Below are positions 34,919 to 43,431 of a stretch of DNA of 56,962 nucleotides, one piece after another. The stretch comes from CAYNST01 sp964434105 (GTDB taxonomy: Bacteria > Pseudomonadota > Gammaproteobacteria > Pseudomonadales > Cellvibrionaceae). Below the pieces are notes generated by a model that saw only the letters and a list, made by a program, of their open reading frames with translations, was not told the DNA's origin and ran no database searches. Position 1 is the stretch's first letter. Each line of letters begins with the position of its first letter. The position numbers were made by a program, and so were the translations under genes. Where the stretch lies: assembly GCA_964434105.1 (NCBI GenBank), contig CAYSTJ010000024.1, forward strand, positions 1 to 56,962. Direction: 5' to 3'.

Positions 34919-35815
34919 ATGGAATCGATGACAGAGCTGGGCGTACACACCGAGCAAATGGCGGAACAGGTTATTCTGAAATTCAGCTGTCTGGACCGGC
35001 CGGGTATTGTGGCAGACGTGACCAACCTGCTCTCGCTGCAAGGGTTCAACATCCGGGAATCATCCCAGTTTGAAGATGTGCATACGCGGCGGTTCTTCAT
35101 GCGCACCGTCATGGAATCGGTAGAAGGCCCGAAAGAGCTGTCCAGTGTGAGGGCCGCATTCAGCGCCGTCGCCATGCGCTATAAGATGGATTGGTCGATG
35201 CATGACGGCGGCTATCGCCCAAAGGTCATCATCGCTGTCTCGCAATGGGGGCACTGTCTCAATGGTTTGTTGAACAGCTGGAAGCAGGGCTCCCTACCGA
35301 TTGATATAGTGGCCGTGGTTTCAAATCATCAGACCATGGAGTCGCTTGTTGCCTGGTACGGGCTGCCCTGGCGCTACCTTCCGGTAAGTCCGTCGTCTAA
35401 AACCGGGCAGGAAGCCGCCATACTGGCCCTGATGCAGGAGACCGGTGCCGAATGCCTGGTGTTGGCCAGGTACATGCAAATCCTGTCAGATAACCTCTGT
35501 CAGGCGCTCAAAGGCCGAGCCATTAACATCCATCACTCATTTCTGCCGGGTTTCAAAGGTGCCCGTCCTTATCATCAGGCGTATGAGCGCGGTGTCAAAC
35601 TGATAGGCGCTACAGCCCACTATGTGACCACTGAGCTTGATGAAGGCCCCATTATTGAGCAGGCCGTCGAGCGGGTGAATCATGCCCAGACACCGGAACA
35701 GCTGGTGGAAATCGGGCGCGATATTGAGGCGGTGGTCTTGCAGCGGGCGGTTCGCTGGCATGCCGAGCACCGGGTATTGTTGAATGGCAGCAAAACGGTG
35801 GTGTTTGCGCCGTGA
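34919..35815 (+). CDS. purU: Formyltetrahydrofolate deformylase
   Basis: PurU hydrolyses 10-formyl-THF to formate and THF, balancing one-carbon pools. It has an N-terminal ACT domain (VILKFSCLDRPGIVADVTNLL) and a C-terminal formyltransferase-like domain with NIHHSFLPGFKGARPYHQA and the catalytic Asp in TTELDEGPIIEQ. Several starts are possible: GTG 34916, ATG 34919 and ATG 34928; none has an ideal ribosome site, so the first few residues are uncertain. The stop overlaps the recQ start. Confidence 0.93.
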   Translation: MESMTELGVHTEQMAEQVILKFSCLDRPGIVADVTNLLSLQGFNIRESSQFEDVHTRRFFMRTVMESVEGPKELSSVRAAFSAVAMRYKMDWSMHDGGYRPKVIIAVSQWGHCLNGLLNSWKQGSLPIDIVAVVSNHQTMESLVAWYGLPWRYLPVSPSSKTGQEAAILALMQETGAECLVLARYMQILSDNLCQALKGRAINIHHSFLPGFKGARPYHQAYERGVKLIGATAHYVTTELDEGPIIEQAVERVNHAQTPEQLVEIGRDIEAVVLQRAVRWHAEHRVLLNGSKTVVFAP

Positions 35816-37644
35816 TCGAAGGACGCCAGCCCGACGTGCCTGATAACCCTCAGTCGGTCCTGCAGCATGTATTTGGTTATCACAGCTTTCGGGGAGATCA
35901 GCAGGCCATTATCGATACGGTCACCGCCGGCGATGATGCACTGGTCATTATTCCGACCGGTGGAGGCAAATCGCTCTGCTATCAGATTCCGGCATTGTTG
36001 CGTCCCGGCGTCGCAGTGGTCGTCTCACCGTTGATTGCGTTGATGCAGAATCAGGTGGCTGCGCTGAAGGAACAGGGTGTCCGTGCGGCATTGCTGAATT
36101 CCACACTGGACGGTGCGGCACTTTATGCGGTTGAGCGTGCCATGCGCGAGGGCGAACTGGATATGGTTTACATCGCGCCTGAACGCCTGATCAAGGATCA
36201 TACCCAGGCGTTGCTGCAACGCTGTCAGCTGTCTTTGTTCGCCATCGACGAGGCCCACTGTGTCGCCCAGTGGGGCCACGACTTCCGGGTGGATTACCTG
36301 AAGCTGGATATTCTGCAGAAAAACTTTCCACAGGTGCCGCGCATTGCATTGACTGCCACGGCTGATGAGCGAACGCGTCAGGAAATTCAACACCGACTCG
36401 GGCTGGAAAATGCCCGCCTGTTCATGTCGGGGTTCGATCGGCCAAACATCCAGTACCGGATTACGCCCAAAGATCGGCCCCGCGACCAGCTCCTGGCCTT
36501 TCTTCGCGCCGAGCAGGCGGGCCACTCGGGCATTGTCTATTGCCTGTCCCGAAAAAAAGTCGATGCGACGGCGCACTGGTTGCAGACAGAGGGTTATAAC
36601 GCATTACCCTATCATGCGGGGCTGGAGCAGACCGTGCGCGCAACCAATCAGGATCGGTTTTTGCGCGAAGACAATATTGTGATGGTTGCGACTATCGCGT
36701 TTGGCATGGGTATCGACAAGCCCGATGTCCGGTTTGTCGCCCATTTAGACATGCCCAAAAGCATCGAGGCCTATTACCAGGAGACCGGTCGGGCCGGACG
36801 GGATGGTGAACCCGCCGTGGCTTTGTTGCTGTACGGTATCGAAGACGTGATGAAGCTGCGCCAGATGGTAGACAGCTCTCAGGCCCAGGAGGCTTTTCGC
36901 CAGCACGAACGGCGCCGGCTTGATGCGATGCTGGCGCTGTGTGAAACGGCCAGTTGCAGGCGCCAGACGCTGTTGCAGTATTTCGGCGAAACCGGGAACA
37001 GGGCCTGTGGCAATTGCGACGTCTGCCTGCAACGGCCCGAAACCTGGGATGCGACGGAAGCAGCGCGCATGGGGTTATCCTGTATATACCGGACTGGCCA
37101 GCGATTTGGCGTCCAGCATATTATTGACGTTCTGCGGGGGTCCGACTCTGCGAAAGTACGGCAACACGGCCATGATACTGTATCAACTCACGGGATCGGT
37201 CGGGATCTCAGTGTGCAGCAGTGGCGTTCCATTTTTCGGCAACTGGTCGCTCGCGGGCTGGTGGATATCGATGGAGAATACGGCAGTCTGATGCTGTCCG
37301 CGCGCTGTAAAACCTTGCTCCGTGGCGAAGAAACGCTGTACTTACGCAAGGACACCGTAGCACCGGCCACGCCCAAAGCAGCTTCACGCCAGCCGGCGGT
37401 CGACGAGGCCGACCTGCCCCTGTTTCAGGCGCTCAAGGCCTGCCGCCGGCGGTTGGCCGACGCACACGGTGTACCGCCCTTCGTCATTTTCCACGATTCC
37501 ACGCTGCGCGAAATGGCCTTGTTGAAACCGCGTGACCGCTATGCGATGCTTGCAATTACGGGTGTGGGTGATACCAAAATGCAGAAATATGGCGATGACT
37601 TTCTGGAAGTAATGATGGATTTTGAGTATGCCTTTCAGGCATAG
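35812..37644 (+). CDS. recQ: ATP-dependent DNA helicase RecQ
   Basis: A 610-residue 3'-5' superfamily 2 helicase for recombination and fork repair. Motif I PTGGGKSLCYQ (about 48-58), motif II AIDEAHCVAQWGHDFR, motif VI QETGRAGRDGEP, the RQC zinc site with cysteines between about 381 and 405 (CETASCRRQ ... CGNCDVC), and a C-terminal HRDC domain are all present. It starts with GTG overlapping the purU stop (GTGA), so the two are translationally coupled. Confidence 0.96.
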   Translation: MIEGRQPDVPDNPQSVLQHVFGYHSFRGDQQAIIDTVTAGDDALVIIPTGGGKSLCYQIPALLRPGVAVVVSPLIALMQNQVAALKEQGVRAALLNSTLDGAALYAVERAMREGELDMVYIAPERLIKDHTQALLQRCQLSLFAIDEAHCVAQWGHDFRVDYLKLDILQKNFPQVPRIALTATADERTRQEIQHRLGLENARLFMSGFDRPNIQYRITPKDRPRDQLLAFLRAEQAGHSGIVYCLSRKKVDATAHWLQTEGYNALPYHAGLEQTVRATNQDRFLREDNIVMVATIAFGMGIDKPDVRFVAHLDMPKSIEAYYQETGRAGRDGEPAVALLLYGIEDVMKLRQMVDSSQAQEAFRQHERRRLDAMLALCETASCRRQTLLQYFGETGNRACGNCDVCLQRPETWDATEAARMGLSCIYRTGQRFGVQHIIDVLRGSDSAKVRQHGHDTVSTHGIGRDLSVQQWRSIFRQLVARGLVDIDGEYGSLMLSARCKTLLRGEETLYLRKDTVAPATPKAASRQPAVDEADLPLFQALKACRRRLADAHGVPPFVIFHDSTLREMALLKPRDRYAMLAITGVGDTKMQKYGDDFLEVMMDFEYAFQA

Positions 37645-37670
37645 CTTACTTTGTAAGCCGGATGCCGTGT

Positions 37671-38441
37671 TTAAATCAGCTCAACCAGAAGCCCGTTGTG
37701 TACCAGAAACCGGATGGCGGCGCCGAGATCAAACCGCGGGTTGTCCAGCGTACCCTGGAGAAAAGCTTCTTCGAGGGTGGCGTTCGCGTCCAGCGCGTCC
37801 AGTGCCTTGACGAAACCCGTATCAATCGCGTAAATCTCCACGGTCAACTGAGGCCTGACGATTACCACCTGTTGGGCGAGCCGGTGGTCAATGGTGGCGG
37901 GAGGAGACTTGGCGTTATAGAGCTGCCAGATGTCGTAGATGGCGTAGCCCGAATCCAGCCAGTAGCAGGCTGGATGCAAGCGGACCCTTTTGTGAATCAG
38001 CGTTTCAGCGGATTGCTGTGAGAAAAGATCAGGATTGATGCTGACGGCATCTGCCGAATGAAACGCCTGTAACACGCCGAGGTCCACCATCGCCACGTCT
38101 GCGAGATAGGGAAAGGCCGCCGCTGCGTCAAAAGTAGCCAGAAAATCCGGGAAAATCTGCGCAGTCCTGAGTGGGCTGACCGCGCGCGGGGGAAATTTGG
38201 CGAAGCACGCCAGAGCCGCCTGACGCATAAATTCATCGCCGACTATCTGATGAACCGTCGGAAACTGCGACTGCAGACGCGCGACCAGGTTGTGGCGAAC
38301 GCGGTCGCGGTAGACTGCAACCTGCTGCGCTGCGTGAGGATCGCGGCCGATGCCTGGAATGGCGCGCACAGAGTCCGGTGTCGGCGGTTCCTGCGCCTGG
38401 ATAGCCTGGCTGAAAGCATCCTGAAAACTGGCCAGATTCAT
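37671..38441 (-). CDS. DUF2063 protein (BufC/MbnC-like partner of DUF692)
   Basis: A 256-residue protein of the DUF2063 family, which has an N-terminal helical DNA-binding-like domain in name only; family members pair with DUF692 enzymes in RiPP (bufferin, methanobactin-like) biosynthesis and bind the precursor peptide. Visible parts: SFQDAFSQAIQ, VYRDRVRHNLVARLQSQFPTVHQIVG, and the C-terminal half rich in beta strands. ATG 38441 overlaps the DUF692 stop by 4 bases (ATGA), so the two proteins are made together. No precursor peptide gene is seen next to the pair. Confidence 0.82.
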   Translation of the reverse strand: MNLASFQDAFSQAIQAQEPPTPDSVRAIPGIGRDPHAAQQVAVYRDRVRHNLVARLQSQFPTVHQIVGDEFMRQAALACFAKFPPRAVSPLRTAQIFPDFLATFDAAAAFPYLADVAMVDLGVLQAFHSADAVSINPDLFSQQSAETLIHKRVRLHPACYWLDSGYAIYDIWQLYNAKSPPATIDHRLAQQVVIVRPQLTVEIYAIDTGFVKALDALDANATLEEAFLQGTLDNPRFDLGAAIRFLVHNGLLVELI

Positions 38442-39295
38442 GGTCGTGCGCCTCGCGCCGCAAGGCTTTCCTGGATATACCCGGTGGCTTTTGCCGCACT
38501 TGCCAGCAGCACATCGAACGGCGCTGGTTCCGCATACCATTCAATAAGGGTCGCCACTGGCCGCGGCAGGGCTGCCAGTGCTTCGCGGTATAGCTGCCAG
38601 ACCGGTTTCCATATGTCGGCAGAATGGTTGGTGACCAGCAGCATGCAGTCATCGTCCAGAGGTTGCAGCGCATGACCGGACAGATGGATTTCCTGCACTG
38701 CCGCCATAGGATACCCTGCCAGCAATTTTGACGGATCCTGGCCGGTATTCATCGCTGAGACATACAGGTTATTGAGGTCCAGCAGTAAACCGCAGCCCGT
38801 ATGCCGCAATAGTTCTTCAAAAAAAGCGCCCTCGGTCATGGTGTTTTCTTCGAGGGGCAGGTAGCAGGATGGGTTTTCTACCAGAATCCGCCGCCCCAGA
38901 CTATTCTGCACGTGTTTGATATTAATGCTGACCTGGTCCAGCGTCTCGCTATTGTAGGGTAAGGGGAGCGGTTCGGAGAGGTAAACGCCCTGCCAGCGGC
39001 TCCAGCAGAGGGTTTCTGAAACCACGACCGGGGGATAGCGGTCAATCAGTTTTTTCAGAGCCCGCAGATAGTCGTTGCTGACGCTCTCCGCCGAACCGAG
39101 AGAAAGCCCATGGCCATGCATCGCCAGCGGATATTTCTCGGCCAGTTTGCGTAGATAATGGTGCGGCGCGCCACCGTCACCGAAATAGTCGTGAGGCCTG
39201 ACTTCCAGCCACGCAATGCTCTGCTGCTGTTCCAGTAGAAGGGCGTAGTGTTCGGGGCGCAGACTGATGCCCACTTTCGCTGGCAATCTACTCAT
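38438..39295 (-). CDS. DUF692 family (MbnB/TglH/BufB-like) protein
   Basis: A 285-residue TIM-barrel protein of the DUF692 family, whose characterised members are multinuclear iron oxidases modifying cysteines of RiPP precursors. Visible motifs are HGHGLSLGSAESV, ILVENPSCYL (Glu), LLLDLNNLYVSAMN (Asp, Asn), EIHLSGH and TLIEW. From my recollection of the family consensus, the usual SEHLxW reads SETLCW here (His to Thr) and the usual LLIDTH reads LLVTNH (Asp to Thr), so two metal-ligand positions appear changed. ATG 39295 is taken; TTG 39304 is possible. It may be a diverged or specialised member. Confidence 0.83.
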   Translation of the reverse strand: MSRLPAKVGISLRPEHYALLLEQQQSIAWLEVRPHDYFGDGGAPHHYLRKLAEKYPLAMHGHGLSLGSAESVSNDYLRALKKLIDRYPPVVVSETLCWSRWQGVYLSEPLPLPYNSETLDQVSINIKHVQNSLGRRILVENPSCYLPLEENTMTEGAFFEELLRHTGCGLLLDLNNLYVSAMNTGQDPSKLLAGYPMAAVQEIHLSGHALQPLDDDCMLLVTNHSADIWKPVWQLYREALAALPRPVATLIEWYAEPAPFDVLLASAAKATGYIQESLAARGARP

Positions 39296-39639
39296 GAGGC
39301 GCAATGGTGTCTGACTTTGTAGAGCGCTTTATAATAAACATTCTTCCCCGTACGGCGCGGCGGTCTAAGCCCGGTTCTGTTAATTCGGAAGACAGCCCGA
39401 CAAGTATTCAACCTGCAATGATACCCGGCCTTTGGTACATATCGGTGAAAGATAAAGTGGGATTTATTCCTTCACCGTAGCACGTGCATAGATCGGGATT
39501 CGAATCAGCGCACCTGTCATCGAACTGATCCGATCCGGGAGCCGGCCAACCGGGCGAAAACCCATTACTGTCCGGATTGAGTATAGGTGCTATTAACCCG
39601 TTTCGGAAATAACTGCGAAACAGATTGCGCCGGCATGGA
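39296..39639. other. Intergenic region upstream of the DUF692 gene
   Basis: About 340 bases between the DUF692 gene and pgi. I looked here for a bufferin/DUF2282-type precursor and found no short frame with a signal peptide and repeated cysteines. One imperfect hairpin (GGTGAA...TTCACC, 39444-39476) is visible. Confidence 0.5.
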
Positions 39640-41283
39640 TTACAGGCTGTCGTTCGCCTGACAGAAGCGTCGAATCAGGTTCTGGGTCGAAGAGTCCCAG
39701 TCACCCGGGATATCGGTTGTCTGGATGGCCGTATTGACATGCGTGCCCAGCAGCTTGCCCAACTCTACGCCCCATTGGTCAAACGGGTTTATATCAAGCA
39801 GAACCGAAAGTGTGTAGACCTTGTGTTCGTAGGCGGCAATCAGTGCTCCCAGGCATTCGGGGGTCAGGATTTCCATGATAAGCGTGCTGCTCGGGCGGTT
39901 GCCCTGGTGCACCTTATGCGGAGCCAGTTGGGCGATATCATCGTCTTTGAACCCCTGGCTTTGCAGCTCGGCAGTGGCAGTTTTCAGATCCCGTCCGGTC
40001 AACAGTGCCTGGCTCTGGGCGACGCAGTTGGCGAACAGCAGGCGATGTTGGTGGTCAAGGGGGCAGTGGCTTTTCAGGGTTGCGATAAAATCAATCGGAA
40101 CAATGGTGGTGCCCTGGTGCAGCAACTGATGGAACGAATGCTGGCCGTTAGTCCCTTCAGTCCCCCAGACGATGGAGCCGGTGGGGTAATCGACTGGACG
40201 GCCATTGCGTGTAACACTCTTGCCGTTGCTTTCCATTTCAAGTTGCTGCAAATACATGGGCAACAAGCCCAGATGGTGCGAATACGGCAGTATTGCCTGC
40301 GTTGTGGTACCCATAAATTGACTGTACCAGAACATCAGCATGCCCATAATGGCGGGAATGTTCTTCTCCAGGGGGGCTTCGGCGAAATGCCTGTCCATGG
40401 CCTCGGCACCGGCACGCAGCCCGTTAAAACCCTCCATGCCAATCGCCAGGGCAACCGGCAGGCCGATCGCTGACCATAGTGAATAGCGGCCGCCAACCCA
40501 GTCCCAGATCGGATAAACGTTCTGGGCGTCGATACCGAACTCCACTGCCTTGTCGACTTTTGAGGATATGGCAACAAAATGTTTGGCAAGGTCCGCCTGG
40601 GTGCAGCCCTGGTCCAGCATCCAGGCGCGCGCACTGAGCGAGTTTTCCAGGGTTTCCTGGGTGGAGAACGATTTGGATGCCACAAGGAATAGTGTGCTGG
40701 CGGCGTCCAGCTTCTGGAGCAGGTCGGTGAGTTCGCAGCCGTCAATATTGGCAACAAAGTGCACGTCAATCTCTTTCGTGAGATAGGGCGTCAGCGCCTT
40801 GCAGATCATGCGTGGCCCCAGATCCGAGCCGCCGATCCCGATATTTACCACGTTGGTGATACGCGTTCCCTTAAAGCCTTTCCAGTCGCCACTATGGACG
40901 GCGGACACCAATTCTTCCATTCGGGCCAGTGTTTCTGCGACAGCGCGCTGTTCGTCGGTTTTCGGTGTCCCCGTATGACGCAACGCCGTATGCAGAGCCG
41001 GGCGTTGCTCGGTATTGTTAACCGGGTCGCCTTTAAGCAGCGACTTGATTGCCTGGGGTAAGCCCGCCTGGTCTGCGAGGGCGACCAGCTGTTCCATGGT
41101 TTCGGTTGTCACCAGCTGTTTTGAATAGTCCAGCTCCAGTCCGGCAGCGCTGACCGTGAACCTTGCTGCCCGATTGCCATCCTCTTCGAAAAGCCGGGTT
41201 AGTCTGGTCTGGGCAATCTGCTCGCTGTGCGATGCCAGTTTGGCCCAGTTGTGATAGGAATCAGAAAGCTTGCTTATGGACAT
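39640..41283 (-). CDS. pgi: Glucose-6-phosphate isomerase
   Basis: A 547-residue isomerase of glucose-6-phosphate and fructose-6-phosphate. Signatures NIGIGGSDLGPRM, VASKSFSTQETLENS, WDWVGGRYSLWSAIGLP and GVELGK are present. ATG 41283 has GGAG 9 bases upstream; the first frame ATG is further out and lacks the family N-terminus. It would accept the glucose-6-phosphate derived from cellobiose phosphorolysis elsewhere in this window (via phosphoglucomutase, not in the window). Confidence 0.97.
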   Translation of the reverse strand: MSISKLSDSYHNWAKLASHSEQIAQTRLTRLFEEDGNRAARFTVSAAGLELDYSKQLVTTETMEQLVALADQAGLPQAIKSLLKGDPVNNTEQRPALHTALRHTGTPKTDEQRAVAETLARMEELVSAVHSGDWKGFKGTRITNVVNIGIGGSDLGPRMICKALTPYLTKEIDVHFVANIDGCELTDLLQKLDAASTLFLVASKSFSTQETLENSLSARAWMLDQGCTQADLAKHFVAISSKVDKAVEFGIDAQNVYPIWDWVGGRYSLWSAIGLPVALAIGMEGFNGLRAGAEAMDRHFAEAPLEKNIPAIMGMLMFWYSQFMGTTTQAILPYSHHLGLLPMYLQQLEMESNGKSVTRNGRPVDYPTGSIVWGTEGTNGQHSFHQLLHQGTTIVPIDFIATLKSHCPLDHQHRLLFANCVAQSQALLTGRDLKTATAELQSQGFKDDDIAQLAPHKVHQGNRPSSTLIMEILTPECLGALIAAYEHKVYTLSVLLDINPFDQWGVELGKLLGTHVNTAIQTTDIPGDWDSSTQNLIRRFCQANDSL

Positions 41284-41384
41284 AATTAACTCCATGGAGG
41301 TTTTGCATCGACCGGGCACGGAGGATGCAACACATTGTTTCGGCATGCCTCAGCAGGCAAACCGTCGATTGTTTCGGCGCCGAA

Positions 41385-42347
41385 TCAATACTCTCGAGTC
41401 AGGGAAAACCCGGCAAGATCCGATAGTACCTGCGTGTAACGGTTCACGGGCAGGATGGCGAGTGACTGTTGGGCCTGGTGAGCCCGACGGGCTGCGCACT
41501 CGCGGGTGTAATCCAGCGCGCCGCATTTTCTTACGATAGCGACGATGCTGTCCAGATTTTCCAGACCGCCGTGCTGAATCGTGGCATTGATCAGGCGCCT
41601 GTCTTCAGGATCGGCATTTCGCATTGCAAAAATCAGCGGCAGTGTCGGCTTGCCTTCCGCAAGGTCATCGCCGATGTTCTTGCCCAGGGCGTCGGCGTCG
41701 CCTTCGTAGTCCAGCACATCGTCCACCAGCTGAAAGGTCATGCCCAGATGCAGCCCGTAACTGGCCGCACCGACCTGCCATTCATGACTGGCACCGGCCA
41801 GTACCGCGGCAGAACTGCAGGCGGCTTCAAACAGGACTGCCGTTTTCTTGTGAATGACCTGCAGGTAGTCCGCTTCAGTGACCGCCGGGTTCTTGGCGTT
41901 TACCAGTTGCTGTACTTCGCCTTCAGAAATCGTATTGGTGGCATCAGACAGAATCCGCATAATATTCATATCACCGAGGCCGACCAGCATCTGGAATGCG
42001 CGGGAATAAAGAAAATCGCCCACCAGAACGCTCGGCGCATTACCCCATTCCGCGTTGGCCGTTGGGCGGCCCCGGCGTCGCGAAGACATATCGACCACGT
42101 CATCATGCAGCAGGGTGGCGGTATGTATGAATTCGATAATGGCTGCGAGTTCGACGTGCCTGTCCTGTGAGTAGTTCAGGCAGCGGGCCATCAGCAGGAC
42201 CAATAAAGGCCGCAGACGTTTGCCGCCGGCCTGGATGATGTAATGCCCGATATTTTCGACCAGACTGACATCGGAATGCAGTTGCCGGATTATCAGGTCG
42301 TTTACGGCGGAAAAATCTTTTTCGGCAGCACGGTGGAAGGGGAGCAT
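41385..42347 (-). CDS. ispB: Octaprenyl diphosphate synthase
   Basis: A 320-residue trans-polyprenyl synthase making the side chain of ubiquinone. First aspartate-rich motif LLHDDVVDMSSRRRG, second LVDDVLDYEGD, and GGKRLRPLL near the N-terminus are complete. The exact chain length cannot be read from sequence. Divergent from rplU-rpmA-obgE, which is the usual gammaproteobacterial arrangement. ATG 42347 is chosen over an upstream in-frame TTG at 42371; no strong ribosome site for either. Confidence 0.92.
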   Translation of the reverse strand: MLPFHRAAEKDFSAVNDLIIRQLHSDVSLVENIGHYIIQAGGKRLRPLLVLLMARCLNYSQDRHVELAAIIEFIHTATLLHDDVVDMSSRRRGRPTANAEWGNAPSVLVGDFLYSRAFQMLVGLGDMNIMRILSDATNTISEGEVQQLVNAKNPAVTEADYLQVIHKKTAVLFEAACSSAAVLAGASHEWQVGAASYGLHLGMTFQLVDDVLDYEGDADALGKNIGDDLAEGKPTLPLIFAMRNADPEDRRLINATIQHGGLENLDSIVAIVRKCGALDYTRECAARRAHQAQQSLAILPVNRYTQVLSDLAGFSLTREY

Positions 42348-42469
42348 TATGGAGTTCTTATAAAAGGGCAAGTTTGCAAAAGGTAAGGATGCTATGGAGG
42401 TAGCGTACCACTGTCAAGCAAGACCGCAACAATAATGGATGGCCATAACCAGTTCTTTGCATGTGGTAC

Positions 42470-42498
42470 TTGTGTCGTCAGTGCTTCTGGGGTATTAT
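42470..42498 (+). promoter_or_regulatory. Promoter of rplU-rpmA-(obgE)
   Basis: TTGTGT (42470-42475) and TATTAT (42493-42498) with an ideal 17-base spacing, about 155 bases before rplU. The leader may contain ribosomal-protein control structure; none was recognised. Confidence 0.6.
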
Positions 42499-42654
42499 TC
42501 CGCGCCTTTTGGCAGGTGCATGTCCAAAACAGTCGCCGCCATTGGACCAGATTCATACGACGCAAGCTATGTGGGCGGGCATACCTGTATGCCTTACCTG
42601 AAATCTCTTCGGAGTGCTTCGTGGCGTCCATCCTATTTTTGGAGCAACAAACCT

Positions 42655-42972
42655 ATGTATGCAGTCATTGTATCCGGCGGCAAGCAGCACCGGGTCGTAG
42701 AAGGCGAAATTCTGCGATTGGAAAAGCTGGAAGTCGCTACCGGTGATACCATTGAATTTGATCAGGTATTAATGGTCACTAACGGTGATGATGTCCAGAT
42801 CGGCACGCCTGTGGTTTCCGGTGCGCTGGTTAAAGCCGAAGTGGTCAAGCACGGCCGTGCTGATAAAGTGAACATCATCAAATTTCGTCGTCGCAAGCAT
42901 CACATGAAGCGGCAAGGGCACAGACAGTGGTTCACTGAAGTAAAAATCACAGGCATTGGTATTAACGGTTAA
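42655..42972 (+). CDS. rplU: 50S ribosomal protein L21
   Basis: A 105-residue ribosomal protein that binds 23S rRNA. MYAVIVSGGKQHRVVEGE at the start and KFRRRKHHMKRQGHRQWFTEVKI near the end are L21 signatures. ATG 42655 has GGAG 10 bases upstream; the longer frame upstream is the leader. rpmA follows after 15 bases. Confidence 0.98.
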   Translation: MYAVIVSGGKQHRVVEGEILRLEKLEVATGDTIEFDQVLMVTNGDDVQIGTPVVSGALVKAEVVKHGRADKVNIIKFRRRKHHMKRQGHRQWFTEVKITGIGING

Positions 42973-42987
42973 CAGGAGTAGCAGCAA

Positions 42988-43245
42988 ATGGCTCACAAGA
43001 AAGCAGGCGGCAGTACCCGCAACGGTCGCGATTCGGAAAGCAAGCGTTTGGGTGTTAAAGTATTCGGTGGTCAGGCAATTGATGCTGGCGGAATCATTGT
43101 CCGGCAGCGCGGCACCCGGTTTCATGCCGGTGAAAACGTGGGTATAGGTCGGGATCATACCCTGTTTGCCAAGGCGCCAGGTGCAGTCAGGTTCGATGTC
43201 AAAGGCCCCAATAATCGCAAGTATGTCAGCGTGGTAACTGCCTGA
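42988..43245 (+). CDS. rpmA: 50S ribosomal protein L27
   Basis: An 85-residue ribosomal protein near the peptidyl transferase centre. MAHKKAGGSTRNGRDSESK and the GGIIVRQRGTRFHAGENVG core are diagnostic. AGGAG lies just upstream. A terminator follows before obgE. Confidence 0.98.
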   Translation: MAHKKAGGSTRNGRDSESKRLGVKVFGGQAIDAGGIIVRQRGTRFHAGENVGIGRDHTLFAKAPGAVRFDVKGPNNRKYVSVVTA

Positions 43246-43336
43246 CCGATTGGGTCGGTTGACGTTTCACAGGGGGCTAACAGCCCGGCGAATGCGCCGA
43301 TGGAACGTCAATTAAGCCTGACAGACTCAAACCTGA

Positions 43337-43366
43337 AAGCCCTGTCCAGTGTGACGGGGCTTTTTT
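43337..43366 (+). terminator. Intrinsic terminator after rpmA
   Basis: AGCCCTGTC (43338-43346) pairs with GACGGGGCT (43353-43361, one G-U pair in RNA) and is followed by a T-run. It may only partly stop transcription into obgE. Confidence 0.85.
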
Positions 43367-43431
43367 GTTTCAGGCGACAGAGCCGCGCAATAAATCAGTA
43401 GTCGCTATACACAGCGAAATGAGCAATATCT

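Noticed and set aside
39481..39540. GGGATTCGAATC stretch resembling a tRNA T-arm
   Set aside because: No matching acceptor, anticodon or D-arm could be built around it.
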